Shown: piece by piece, positions 27,201-38,897 of the stretch | Layout: each line of letters starts with the position of its first letter | Numbering within the stretch: position 1 is the first letter of the stretch | NCBI GenBank assembly: GCA_029817715.1 | Contig: JARUPY010000130.1 | Coordinates: 1-64,000, forward strand | Source: Melastoma dodecandrum | Taxonomy: Eukaryota > Streptophyta > Magnoliopsida > Myrtales > Melastomataceae | DNA length: 64,000 bases | Direction: 5' to 3' | Program-made: the position numbers and the translations under genes | The notes under the pieces: model-generated | Told to the model about the DNA's origin: nothing | What the model saw: the letters and a program-made list of their open reading frames with translations, nothing else | Database searches by the model: none

Positions 27201-28375
27201 TTTTCTCTTATCCCCCCCGATGGCCTCCTCTTCTTTTTTTTTTTATTCCTTCTCCTTCCCCCACCAAAACCGTTTCATGCTTCTGTCCGCGGGGAAGAAT
27301 CTCTTCCCTCAGCGAATGACGGAGTGCCAAGTGGCAAATTTGTTAACTTCTCTTGAGGATTGTACAATTCCCTCACTTGATATTTTCGGCCTCCGTTAGA
27401 CCGAAAAATCCAAAACTAAAACAAAACAAATAAAATAACACAAATATGAGTGAGTTTGAATTGGGCTTCGGATTGGGCTTTGGGCTTTGGCTTTGGACTT
27501 TGGTTGGGATTGCACTTTCAATAATGAATTGGGCTTTACGGCCCCTTTGAGGTATTACAAATATTTAGGGATGTGAAAGAAATTAGAGCATATTTGGTGT
27601 ATGCTCATTCATATAAAAAATATAATTAACAACAATGATCGAATTCACGTTTTTTATATACGGAAAGTATAATATTCGACTTAATTTGATACAGCAAAAA
27701 TCACTTGGAAAAAAGGGAAAGCTATCATCCAAAATGTTTGTCTGGTGGACGCTTTAAAGTGTATATATACTTCTTCTAAAATTGACATTTTATTAGATGC
27801 AAATTATTTATATCTTCCTTCCTCTTGATATAGGGCAACAAAAAAAACTTAATATCCCTAGAAAAAAAAATGAAAACTTTGAAGGATGAATTATAAGAAG
27901 TTGCACATAAAAACGAAATTATTCTTAATTTTGTAAGAAGTTGAAAATGCAAAGAACATCATTTTTATTATAATAAGATGGAAATAACGAGGAAAATAAC
28001 GATATGAATGATTAGATAGAGTGATACGATATAATATGAATGTGGTTGAGCTTAGAATTTATCTTTATAAAAACATTTCTCTCCTCTTTATGAGGGTGCT
28101 TGGTTTAGGAAACAGAGGAAGAGAAGGAAGGACTATTCGACATCTTATTCCCGAAACCAAACATCTCATTAATTCCTTCCTTTCGTTTCTTTTGTCGTCG
28201 GAAACTTGTTGTCACGTCCTCCCTCTTCATGTAATAACCTTAATTATGTGCGACTTAGTTTTAAGAAAAATCACTAAACAAACGGACACTAACTTAAACC
28301 GAATGATTGTATTTATTTATTATTTATGTATAAGTTTTTTATTTTTAATTTTAAATGTAACTGATTAGTCAAACG
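24214..28375. other. Transposon-derived and intergenic DNA
   Basis: No gene is supported. Positions 24214 to about 27570 continue the repeat DNA interrupted by the 22111-24208 insertion. A pyrimidine-rich block lies at 27170-27270. On the minus strand the edge near 27560 reads TTGTAATACCTCAAAGG, which could be an LTR-type terminus, but I could not match a partner. From 27,570 to 28,375 the DNA is AT-rich and anonymous, ending at the BAHD stop codon. Confidence 0.4.
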
Positions 28376-29758
28376 TCAAACGGTGACCGCCGCCATGAAC
28401 TCCGCGTCGTTTTCGAGGGCCGCCATTGTCGCTGCCGGAAGGCAGATCTCCAGGTCAATGCTCCCTCCGCCCTCCCTCCCCGGGTATGCTGTCACCTTGC
28501 CGTCGAACTTGTTGGCGTATCCGCTCCTCGCCGCCAGGGCCTTCCCCATCCCGAACTCGTTCCCGTACTTGTTGAACCTCGGCGAGCTTCCGAACATCAC
28601 GCTGAACGGGTCGAACATCTCGCCGAGTTTGTAGATAACAGGATTCTTGAACCAGTTCTCGTTCCACGTAATCAATCCCTCGCTTGTGTGGTTCACCACC
28701 GCCAGTTGCAGCTTCCATGCTGCCCACCCGAGATCGTTGCCGAGCAGCTCCCCAACTGTGGCCGAGGCCCTCACTGTGGAGAGCGCGTTCCCAAAGTAGA
28801 CCGGGGATAGCGGGGGCTCAAGCCTGTGACGGTTGTTCGCGGAGAGTCTGCATCCAGTGGCCTGCTGCTCCGGAAACTTTCTGGCACGGGTCATGGACCT
28901 CCACCCGAGTGCGCACAGAGACTGGAATGAGGAGATCTTGCTCGTTTCGGCTTCCCGGTTTGCTCTTGCCTTGAGAGCTGCCAAGCTCTCAGCCGAGAAA
29001 TGGAAAATCCTCTCCTGGAGGACAGGTGCTTCGAACCGGTCGACGAACTCCCCTGCGTCCCTGAAGGGCAGATTTATGGGACCTTTCATGTTTCCGGGGA
29101 ACCAGCGCTCGAGAACAGGCGGACAAGAGATCTCATTGAAATCTGTCTTTCCGCCAGTGAATGCTTGGAAGATCTCGGAGAACGAGTTGAAAAAATGCCA
29201 ATAGGATGTCCCGTCAACCACACAATGGTTCATCGAGCACCCAATGAACACTCCATCTTCTAGCTCAGTTACCTGAACCGTGAGCAGCGACCGTGTGTGG
29301 CCATCGTGGTTGATGGCCTTGTGGTGGTCGAAGAGCGCCTGCACGACGACAGGGACGTACGTTGGGGAGAGGATGTCGGACACGGTCATGTCCAGGGTAG
29401 CATAAACGAGCTGCGCACCAGGGCTGTCCTTGCAACTAATGCAAACAGTGTAGAAGTGGTCGTCCCCATCCTCGCTCTGGAGAGTGGCGAGGCGGCCGGC
29501 CAGCGGATAAAAGTGGACCAGGGTGAGGGAGAGAGAATGCCTGAGGTTGTCAAGGAGGGAGGGCATGAAGGTTTCGGGGTTGGCGACCTCCGCCGGCTTA
29601 GCAAAGAGGAGTCCACATTGGACGTAATTGGCATTGAGCATGGCCATGTCCCATGGTGGCAAGTGAATCGGGAGGTCGGATCCCGGGAAGATGCGATTCG
29701 GCCTCACGAACCAGTCGGACACGATCTTGACGGACGACGACGAAGTTGACACGGCCAT
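28376..29758 (-). CDS. BAHD-family acyltransferase
   Basis: An intronless 460-residue open frame of typical BAHD length. The catalytic HxxxD motif is HCVVD (residues 178-182) in a VTELEDGVFIGCSMNHCVVD context. The structural DFGWG motif is degenerate, EFGMG at about 401-405, so Asp is Glu and Trp is Met. FYPLAGRL (83-90) and the N-terminal SDWFVRP/LPPWDMAML blocks are typical of the plant clade often annotated as uncharacterised acetyltransferase At3g50280-like. BAHD enzymes transfer acyl groups from acyl-CoA to alcohols or amines in the cytosol. Substrates cannot be read from sequence. The gene lies between two CYP79 copies on the same strand, with a TATA box 63-68 bases upstream and a repeat block further up that resembles one upstream of CYP79-B. 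A broken relative lies at 57229-57479. Confidence 0.92.
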   Translation of the reverse strand: MAVSTSSSSVKIVSDWFVRPNRIFPGSDLPIHLPPWDMAMLNANYVQCGLLFAKPAEVANPETFMPSLLDNLRHSLSLTLVHFYPLAGRLATLQSEDGDDHFYTVCISCKDSPGAQLVYATLDMTVSDILSPTYVPVVVQALFDHHKAINHDGHTRSLLTVQVTELEDGVFIGCSMNHCVVDGTSYWHFFNSFSEIFQAFTGGKTDFNEISCPPVLERWFPGNMKGPINLPFRDAGEFVDRFEAPVLQERIFHFSAESLAALKARANREAETSKISSFQSLCALGWRSMTRARKFPEQQATGCRLSANNRHRLEPPLSPVYFGNALSTVRASATVGELLGNDLGWAAWKLQLAVVNHTSEGLITWNENWFKNPVIYKLGEMFDPFSVMFGSSPRFNKYGNEFGMGKALAARSGYANKFDGKVTAYPGREGGGSIDLEICLPAATMAALENDAEFMAAVTV

Positions 29759-29820
29759 CTCCTCGTCCGGAACGCTTCCCAGCGGGGGCTGCTGCTCCCT
29801 TTTGGAATTATTTTCCGAGT

Positions 29821-29826
29821 TTATAT
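29821..29826 (-). promoter_or_regulatory. Candidate TATA box of the BAHD gene
   Basis: The minus strand reads GATATAAACTC here, 63-68 bases above the ATG at 29758. That spacing fits a short plant leader. Confidence 0.5.
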
Positions 29827-30029
29827 CGTCAGATCCTGTCTGAAATATAGAAGGTGGCCTTTTTTAGTGTCCGAGGGTTAATTTTTGAAATAAAACTTTT
29901 ACATAAAAAATTATATATTTTTTTATAAAATCCCAAAAATTTCACCTTGCTAATATATTTCGGGATCGACTTTTAAATGTCGTTTACCTCATTGCCCCGG
30001 CATGTTTACTTTTTTTTTTTGTGTGTTTT

Positions 30030-30305
30030 TATATAAGAAAAAAAAAGTGAAAGAGGGTTGGTAGGAGTGAATGGTTTAAAAAAATAATTAATTAGTAGAT
30101 ATCAGTTCAACGGACCAAAAATGGAAAAAAACTAGTAGGTGAAAAACCACGTGGAAAGACAATTAATTAGGATAGATCGGTTAAATGCAATGCATGCAAA
30201 GGCGCACATACTTCTTACGCTTTATAGTTTAAAAAAAGGGGGAAGAATTTTGGTAAGTGCGAACCCGGTTGAAATGTAATTAATTAGAAAATACAAGGTA
30301 TGTGT
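30030..30305. repeat. Diverged tandem repeat upstream of the BAHD gene, shared with the CYP79-B upstream region
   Basis: Two to three imperfect units with the cores GGTTGGTAGG, GTAATTAATTAG and AATGCATGCAAAGGC. The same cores, in the same order, recur at 43660-44307. Read directly by eye; identity is moderate. Confidence 0.6.
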
Positions 30306-30655
30306 GGTAGATGGTTTACATATTGATACTAAATGAAAAATTGGGAAAATCTACAAATTATTTTGAAAAATATTCACATCTTCCCCTTAATAATATAAGG
30401 AATGATGTTAATTGTTAAATATACCTTAAATTATGTCGATTTTTTTTCAATATATTTCTACCTTTGAAACGCCTCACTACTATATTTCATGGACGTAGGC
30501 TATTGACGTTTCTTATCGGCAAACGTCATATGACTTGGTTAACGATTTACAATGTATAAAAATGTATTTTTGTATATTTTAAAATATGTATCAAAATGAA
30601 AACTTAAATTATAACTAATTGCTTTTATAACTTAAAATTTACGATATAATGTTGT
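30306..30655. other. AT-rich spacer before the Tat retrotransposon
   Basis: Non-coding. It contains the 36-base fragment at 30480-30515 that is shared with 18021-18056. Confidence 0.5.
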
Positions 30656-31587
30656 TGTAGACATTGAAATTTTATCGATGTCGAAATAATGTCATTCGGC
30701 CTAAACCATATATTATATTGGCCGAATATGATTGATTGTCTTTATATTATAAGACATCACAATATGAAATATTTTGCACTTATATCTTATTGTAAACATA
30801 ATACACAGGCCTGAGATTATAAAAAAGATCAAGCCCAATCCATTTATTATTGGGTTTTAAAATTGTGGTTCCGCCCATATGCTAGCCCAATAAGCCTAAC
30901 TCAATTATAAAATGAACTGGGCCTAGCCCATATATTGACCATTCATACTTCGGCCCAATCCAAATGTCGGTCCCATAGCAGGACGACGAGATTCTCGTGG
31001 TGATGTATTATCCTTGGAGTTATATTTTTCCAGCGGCCTCGACGACTTCAAGAGTGAGGAGCTCCTTCGATAGCAAAGTTCTCGAGCATCTTTTCCTCAC
31101 CCGATCGACGCAGTGCTGCCAAGATCAAGGTTCAAGATCAAGTCTGAAGAGCGAGATTAAGTCTGAAGATTGAGATCAAGTCTGAAGATCGAGATCAAGC
31201 CTGAAGATCGAGATCAAGCCTGAATATCAAGTTCAAGCTTCAGCAGCCTGGTGCTCTTCGCCATCTCCAGAAGACTCCAGATCAAGCGTCATCTCCTGAA
31301 GACTTTCCAGATCAAGCTTATAAATCTCTGGTGATCTTCGCCACTCCTGAAGACCCGCCAGCTCAAGTTCTGTAGTTCCAGCGTCTTCATCAACATACAT
31401 TTCTGAAGCTCCAGCAGATATTTGCCAAAGCTTCAGCCCATCTATATTTCAGATATCTTACGAGTATAGAATCAGAGGACTCAGGTGCTTTGTCCGTGAC
31501 TAGATATTGAACCTGCTATTTCTCAATACGATTATTTGTACGTTGCTTCCGGTTTACATACGGACCGTGAGATTTTTTACATCAACA
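30656..31587 (+). repeat. 5' LTR of the Tat element, internally deleted
   Basis: Begins TGTAGACATTGAAATTTTAT and ends ATCAACA. Compared with the 3' LTR it lacks the equivalent of 40433-40832: the sequence jumps from AAATGTCGG to TCCCATAGCAGG at 30970/30971. The missing part carries the TATA box and a 25-bp tandem array. Positions 31128-31225 are a short tandem repeat based on AAGTCTGAAGATCGAGATC. Confidence 0.9.
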
Positions 31588-31610
31588 AATTTCTGGCATG
31601 CACAGTGGGA
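31588..31610 (+). promoter_or_regulatory. Primer-binding region of the Tat element
   Basis: Directly after the LTR end, the sequence TTCTGGCATGCACAGTGGGA matches the layout of other plant Tat elements, where a TGGC...CAGTGGGA block serves as the primer site. The tRNA was not identified. Confidence 0.5.
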
Positions 31611-31835
31611 CCATCTCTACCTTTCATCTCTTTACATCTAAGTATCCAGATGGCTTCAAAGATGATCATGCTGTAGAACTCCGTCAATGCTGTGAATAAT
31701 CAGCCACTTGGTTTCCCTTCTCACTCGTCTGAAGGCTTTTCATCACCTGGTTCCAGAAACTTTACCAAGACTAGACCGATTGCTGATATATATAAGGAGA
31801 CCGAAGAGATTCTAAGATCCATCTCTCTAAAGTAA

Positions 31836-33458
31836 TCTCCATCATATAAGGCGGTTACTGAAAGAAGCCTTCTCAGCAAGAGTTCCATATCACCAATTCA
31901 TTTGGGTAATTTCTGCAATAGCTCATCAAGTGTCTCTCCTCTTGAGGATTCTTCATCAGGCTGCAGTCCGAAATGGAGCTTTGCTGAATCAACGGCCAAA
32001 ACGCACAAGCAAATGGAGGAGATAGAAGACATTCTTCGATCTATTCCATCCTGCAAGGAGATTGCCGAAAAGACGTCACCGAACAAGAGCAATATGTCGC
32101 CAATTCCTCTGCCAAGCTTTCATGATAGTTTATCGGAGGACTCCTCACCAAATCAGTCTCGAAGCATCAGCGAGGTTGATCTAACTCAAAAGTTAGATGA
32201 AATTATGCCAGTTATGATGGCTGATACCCCATCATTGGAAGACCAAGTTGCGTCTCTTGCCAAAGTAGTTGAAGCAATGACGAAATCCATGAGGGACAGG
32301 GATCAACAACTTGAGTATGTCATAAACAGGCTTGAGAATAAAGAGTTTAGAAGAACATCTAATGAAGGAGGTTCTCACATACGCAAGGATAGAGGCAAGA
32401 ATGTGCTGAACGTGGATAATTCACCGAAGCTTGTATCTATCTCTGTTGATGCTCCAGTCTCAACTAGAGCAATGAAAGAGCTAATACAAGAGGCTCTGAA
32501 GGATGAACTTGAGAGAAAGTATGCGACACCTTTGGCATACAATAAGCCGTACAGCCAAAGAATCGAAAACTTAAGCATGCCAATGGGTTATCAGCCCCCA
32601 TACTTCCAACAATTTGATTGGAAGAGGAATCCAAGGCAACATGTGGCTCATTTTGTCGAGACTTGCAACAATGCTGGTACAGATGGAGATTTGATGGTCA
32701 AACAGTTCGTCCACTCCTTGAAGGGAAATGCTTTTAACTGGTTTATCAACATAAAACCAGGAGGTATTGACAGTTGGGAGCAGTTGGAAAGAGAATTCCT
32801 GAACCGCTTTTATAGCACGAGGCGTGTGGTGAGCATGATAGAACTCACTAACACTCGTCAATGGGAAGGCGAGCCCGTCGTTGATTATATACAACGATGG
32901 AGAAACCTAAGTCTAAACTGTAGGGATCGCTTATCGGAGGCGACGTCAATAGATATGTGTATTCAAGGAATGCTTTGGAGGATTCGCTATATCCTACAAG
33001 GGATCAAACCTCGGTCTTTTGAGGAATTAGCTACAAGAGCACATGATATGGAGTTGAGCTTTGTAGGAGTTGGCGTGGGAGATCTTCCGGTACCCGAGCC
33101 ATCCAAAGGAACAGGAAGACCAGTTAATAGAACTGGGGGCAAGCCTGCCTTCAAGGATAGCAAGAAACAAGTGCTGGCCACCGATGTTGTTCCTGTCAAG
33201 GTCCCGAATGCGAAGGACAAAGGACAATCAAGCACTTCAACCCATGCTCCAGCAACTCCTCAGACAGAGAAGAGGCGACCGACTCTGGAGGAAAGGCAGA
33301 GTAAGCAATATCATTTCCCAGATTCAGATGTTGCGAATACATTTGACTTTCTTTTGTCTGTTAAAATGATTGAACTCCCTCCGTCGAAACGCCCACAACA
33401 AGCGAGTCGAGCGGGAGATCCAAACTTTTGCAAGTATCACCATGTTCTGGGTCGTTGA
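31836..33458 (+). pseudogene. Tat gag
   Basis: The frame is open from just after a TAA at 31833. It encodes an N-terminal Ser-rich, coiled region (KQMEEIEDIL), then the retrotransposon gag domain (VAHFVETCNNAG, KGNAFNWFINI, LEREFLNRFY). It ends with FCKYHHVLG at a stop near 33456. The reading continues in another frame from about 33440, so a frameshift separates gag from its C-terminal part. No ATG in frame explains the start, and upstream frames contain stops. Confidence 0.8.
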
Positions 33459-34493
33459 GAAGTGTTTTCTCTTCAAAGAGAAGGTTATGGAACTTGCCCG
33501 AGATAACAAGATTGACTTAGGGTCGATGGTTTCCTCGAAGCTGGTGGACGTAGCAAGTTCGAACGCATCCAATATTATCTTCGGGTCGTTTAGCTCTGAT
33601 GAGATGGCTGCTTTCCTTTGTTCGAAAGTGGAACTGGATGATAGTCAGGACGTTAAGATGTCAAGCTGTGCAATTGGCCATGAGGCGATTCATGATGAGG
33701 AAGGTTGGACTTTGGTAACACGTAGAAGGAACCGAAGAAAGACTTTGAAGCCTCAAGAGAAGAAACCTCATATTCGAGCAAGAGTTTTTAAAAAAGGAAA
33801 TATGAAGGCAAACTTCAGGGAGGTTGTAGATAAGCGAAAGCCTGATGTTGAAGTAACCTTGAAGAAGCCATCTCCAATCACCGTGTGGGATTTCTTCCCT
33901 AAAAAATTTCAAAGGCTTGCGACTTTGTCCAGAAGTTGTCACCATATTGACATGGAAAAGGAGCAGTCCAATCTAAAGGTTGGCTTCCCGGAAAGTTCTA
34001 CAACAATGTCAGTGGAAAAGGTGAAGGAGAATTGTCCGATTATCACGTTTTCTGATGAAGATCTTCTCATGGGCCACAAGTCACACAATCGACCATTATT
34101 TGTGTCTGGATATACATGTGGCACAAAGGTTAATCGTATCCTGATTGACCCAGGTTCGGCAGTCAATATCATTTCATCAAAAACTTTGAAGGATATTGGC
34201 TTGGGAGTGGATGATCTCTCAAGTAGTCGGCTGATAATTCAGGGATTTAACCAAGGCGGAGAACGAGCCATAGGAAAAATTTGCCTTTTCTCACAATAGG
34301 TGACATGGAATCTTGCACGACATTCTATGTTATTGATTCAAGGACGACCTATAATATGTTACTGGGTCGACCATGGATGCACGAATATGGAGTTGTCGCA
34401 TCAACACTTCATCAATGCTTCAAGTTTATTAAGGACGGAGTGTCGTGTACAGTATGGGCGGATGCTAAGCCCTTCACAGAGGAGGAGTCATAG
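33437..34493 (+). pseudogene. Tat gag C-terminus and aspartic protease region
   Basis: The first part reads VVEKCFLFKEKVMELARD, the usual segment after the gag zinc-binding region. Near 34140 the protease active-site loop appears as LIDPGSAVNIIS, with DPG instead of DSG/DGG. A stop near 34297 interrupts it, and the flap region (YNMLLGRPWMHEYGVV) continues in another frame from 34281 to 34493. Degenerate and non-functional. Confidence 0.75.
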
Positions 34494-35755
34494 TTTGCTG
34501 ACGCCAAGTTTTACTTGAACAAGAGTGTACATGTGGAGGCGTCAAACTTAAAGCCTATCGTAAAGAACGCTCTAAAAGAATCAAGCGCGGATATACCATC
34601 CATAAGACAAGAGAAATCTTCAGCTAATATTATGCCTGAAAATATACAGGCAGAAGATGTGACGAAGTAGAGCAAACCAATTCCGCGCTATGTCCCAAGA
34701 GCCTTCCGAAAAGCCGGGGAACCACCTTTCGTGAGTAACCACGCTCAAGAAATAATGGTGCCAAAGGAACTCAACTGGCCAGTGACGAAAATGACGACAA
34801 TTGCTCAAACGAGTATGCCTTTAAAAGGTTTTATCCGGCCTAAACAGGGGGCAATAATCTATCCAGATTCATTGCCTGACAGGCGCACCAACGGATTTGA
34901 TCCAAATGCATTCAGGCTAATCTCTGCGGCTGGTTACACGGAGGACTTGAAGGCGCTTGGGGCTGCTTCAAAAGAGGCCAATCTAGGAGGTGATACTCGA
35001 AAGTCAAAACTTGGTCTTGGGTATGATACTCCTAAGCCCGCCAAAGCGGTGAAGAAGGCTTCAACTCAATACATTGAGGCTGATGATAAAACTATAGCCA
35101 AATCGACGAGAACTTCGGTATTCGATCGACTTGGAGCCCCATCCGAACGAAAATCAGTATTTGATAGACTTGGTGCTCCTGAGGAAAAGACTGTTGCTCA
35201 GAGACGGCACAACTAAGGTTAGGCGACACTCTAAGAAGTCGAATGATGTGGAAGAGAGTGGACAAGAGGAAAGACATTGTATACGGCTCTCGAATGGAAT
35301 GAGCTCTTTGGGAAGATCAGCCTGTTATCCTGTTCCAATCATAATTGAAGACACAAATGACCTCCGTAGTAAAATTCCTTCCCGAATGAAGCGTCGAACT
35401 GTTGTGGAGGTGACCACTGGAGAGGTGTTGAAAATGACCATGAAGACGTGGATATACAAATGGCAACGATGAGCTATCTCAAGATAGCGTTGAAGATGAT
35501 GTTGCTTCTTATCATGTCACGATTTCAGAGGCTAATGAAAACGCATCTCACAAAGAAGATGATGTGGAAGATGCTCATGAAGTATTCGAAGATGGGAAGA
35601 AGTCTACTATTGATGAACTAAAGGAAGTTGGCCTTAGAGAAGAAGGGGATCACCGTCCTACTTTCCTCAATGCGAGTTTAACCCCTGAAGAAGAGGAATT
35701 ATATATCCAACTGTTGAAGTAATACAAAGATGTCTTCGCATGGAGCTATAAAGAA
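34494..35755 (+). other. Tat inter-domain spacer
   Basis: Poorly conserved linker between protease and reverse transcriptase. A frame at 34731-35216 encodes a spacer segment (RRTNGFDPNAFRLISAAGY) typical of Tat polyproteins, with a short duplicated FDRLGAP motif. Stops and frame changes follow. Confidence 0.55.
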
Positions 35756-37259
35756 ATGCCCGGCCTTGACCCTAAGATTGTAGTTCACAAGTTAGCTGTG
35801 AAGCATGGGGTTCGGCCCATGAAGCAAGCTCAACGGTGTTTTCATCCGGAGTTGATTCCCCTAATAGAAGCCAAAGTCAATAAACTTATCGAAGCTGGAT
35901 TCATTCGGGAGGTGAAGTACCCAACATGGATCTCAAATATCGTATCCCGTCAAGAAAAAGAACGGTCAACTTCGCGTTTGTGTTGACTTCCGCGACCTCA
36001 ATAATTCATGTCCGAAGGATGATTTTCCTCTTCCGATCACCGAGATAATGGTAGATGCGACCACTGGCTATGAAGCCCTCAGTTTTATGGATGGATCATC
36101 AGGATACAATCAAATCCGAATGGATCCGAACGATGAGGAAATAACAGCTTTTCGTACACCAAAAGGGATATATTGTTATAAGGTGATGCCTTTTGGGTTG
36201 AAGAATGCGGGAGCAATTTATCAACGAGCCATGCAACGGATCTTTGATGATATTCTTTACAGTAATGTAGAGTGTTACGTGGACGATCTGGTTGTCAAAT
36301 CCAGACAAAGGCACGACCATATTAATGACCTTAGAAAAGTATTTGACAGACTACGGAAATATCAATTAAAGATGAACCCGTTGAAGTGTTCATTCGGGGT
36401 CACTTTGGGAAAGTTGCATGGATTTATCGTTCGACATCGAGGCATTAAAGTTGATCAATCAAAGATAGAGGCGATTATGAAGATGTCAGGACCGAGGAAT
36501 ATGCATGAGTTGAAGAGCCTTCAAGGGAAACTTGCATACATTCGAAGGTTTATATCAAACTTGGCCGGACGATGCCATCCCTTTCATAGATTGATGAAGA
36601 AGGGTACTCCTTTTGAGTGGGACGAAGCATGTGAAAATGCATTCAACAACATAAAAGCTTATTTGTCAAAGCTACCGGTCCTTAATGCACATATCCAAGG
36701 AAGACCACTCATACTTTATATAGCGGCGCAAGAAGCTTCTTTAGGAGTTCTGTTAGCCCAAGAGAATGATGATGGAAATGAGAACGCTTTATACTACTTG
36801 AGCAGAATGTTAATTGGTGCGGAGCTGAAGTATTCTCCAATTGATAAGACATGTCTCGCACTAATATTCGCTATTCAAAAGTTGCGACATTATTTGCAGG
36901 CACATTTTGTTCGCCTCATATCATGGGCAGATCCTCTCAAATACATTATGTCAAAGCCGGTATTATCTGGTCGTCTAGCGAAATGGGCACTCATGCTCCA
37001 GGAGTTCGAGATTTCGTATGTGCCCCAAAAAGCTGTTAAAGGGCAAGCTTTGGCTGATTTTTTAGCATATCATCCTATACCAGATAATTGGAAGATTTCG
37101 GAGGAACTACCCGATGAAGAGGTGATGTTGGTAGATACTCCACACCCATGGAAGATGTTCTTTGATGGATCGGCTACCCAAAGGGGTACAGGAGCTAGAG
37201 TTGTCTTCGTCACATCTGATGGAGATATCATCCCATATGCATACACCCTTACACAATGA
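35756..37259 (+). pseudogene. Tat reverse transcriptase and first RNase H
   Basis: The early RT part (KLIEAGFIREVKYPTWISNI) is separated by a one-base frameshift near 35945 from the main domain. That domain holds VCVDFRDLNNSCPKDDFPLP, CYKVMPFGLKNAGA and the catalytic CYVDDLVVKS. The thumb, connection and RNase H regions follow, up to VKGQALADFLA. The start of the second RNase H (MFFDGSATQRGTGA) is fused in the same frame before a TGA at 37257. Confidence 0.88.
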
Positions 37260-37545
37260 TGCTCAAACAACATGACTGAATATCAAGCCCTCATATTAGG
37301 GTTAGAAATGGTTATGGATAACAAAGTGCATAGTTTGAGAGTATATGGGGACTCCGAGCTTGTGATTACTCAACTTCTATCTACATATGAAGTTCGCAAG
37401 CCGGAGTTTTTTCCATATCATGACTATGCAGTTAAGCTCGCGGGATGATTCCAGGATTTTAAAATAAGTCATATGCCAAGAAAGGAAAATGCACAAGCAG
37501 ATGCCTTGGCAAGACTCGCTTCTTCATTTACTTCAGTGGACAAAC
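37140..37545 (+). pseudogene. Tat second (archaeal-type) RNase H
   Basis: FFDGSATQRGTGARVVF carries the first catalytic Asp, NMTEYQALILGLEM the Glu and VYGDSELVITQL the next Asp. HMPRKENAQADALARLAS closes the domain. In-frame stops at 37257 and near 37446 break it. The domain is a hallmark of Tat-clade elements. Confidence 0.8.
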
Positions 37546-37783
37546 AGGTTAGTATTCGATTATGTCAAACTTGGGTGGATCTTCCACCTTTAATGAGGAG
37601 GAAGAGGAAGTTAATATCATCTCTGTCTATAATGTGGAAGACGAAGACTGGAGACAACCACTAATTGACTTTCTTGAGCATGGAAAGTTGCCTGATGATC
37701 CTCGACAAAGGGTAGATGTTAGGAGATGAGCACCTCGGTTCATATATTTCAAAAATACTCTTTATCGTCGATCATTTGAAGGA

Positions 37784-38897
37784 GTGTTCTTACGGTGTCT
37801 TGGAGAAGGAGAAGCCACGAAAGCAGTAAAAGAAGCGCATTTTGGAGTATGTGGAGCTCATCAGTTTGGACCCAAACTTCATTTTCAATTGAAGAGAATT
37901 GGTTATTATTGGCCGACGATGGTAAAATACTGCATGGTGTATGCCAAGAGGTGCCAAGCTTGTCAGTTTCATGCCAACTTCATCCATCAATCATCCGAGC
38001 CGTTACATCCTTCTGTAGCTTCATGGCCATTTGAAGCATGGGGACTAGATGTTGTAGGCCCTATCACGCCTAAATCGTCTGGGGGCCATTCATATATTCT
38101 GGCTGCAACTGACTACTTCTCCAAATGGGCGGAAGCCGCACCTTTTCGGGAGGTGAAGAGAGAAACGGTGATCACCTTCATCAAGAATAATATCATTTCT
38201 CGTTATGGTGTGCCTCGCTATATCATTACTGATAATGGCCGGAATTTCTCTAATAAGGCCATGGATAAATTTTTGCGAACAATTCGGCTTCAAGCAATAC
38301 AACTCTTCCGTGTATTATGCGGCTGCAAATGGATTGGCAGAAGCGTTCAATAAGACGCTATGCAACCTTCTCAAAAAGGTGGTTGATAAAGTCAGAAAAG
38401 ATTGGCATGAGGGAGTTGCAGAAGCTCTATGGGCGTATCGAACAACATATAGAACGGCGACCCAAATGACACCATACTCATTGGTCTATGGCGTTGAAGC
38501 GGTCCTTCCACTTGAACGACAAATACCATCGCTACGAATAGCCATACAAGAGGGATTTTGTCAAGAGGATAATGCACGACTACGCTTACAAGAACTAGAA
38601 GCTTTGGATGAGAAACGTCTTGAAGCCCAGCAGAGGATTGAATGCTATCAGGCAAGGATGTCGAAGTCTTTTAACAGGAAAGTACGACCTCGTTCCTTTC
38701 AAGTAGGTGACCTTGTTTTGGCAGTGCGAACACCCATAATCATCACGCATAAGACCGGAAGCAAATTCACATCAAAGTGGGATGGCCCATACGTCGTCCA
38801 AGAAGCTTACACCGGGGGCGCCTACAAGATAGTTGATCAAGATGGAGTTCGCGTCGGACCAATCAATGGGAAGTTCTTGAAGCGATACTACCCCTGA
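37784..38897 (+). pseudogene. Tat integrase
   Basis: HHCC zinc-binding region (EAHFGVCGAHQ, RCQACQFHANFIHQ) is followed by the DDE core: GLDVVGPI, YIITDNGRNF and a later AEAFNKTL block. The C-terminal domain FQVGDLVLAVR ends near WDGPYVVQEAY and KFLKRYYP at 38894. A frameshift near 38270-38290 splits the core; both pieces overlap in the two frames. Confidence 0.88.

Noticed and set aside
27036..27399. Plus-strand frames rich in Phe, Leu and Ser
   Set aside because: They arise from a pyrimidine-rich tract and have no protein-like pattern.
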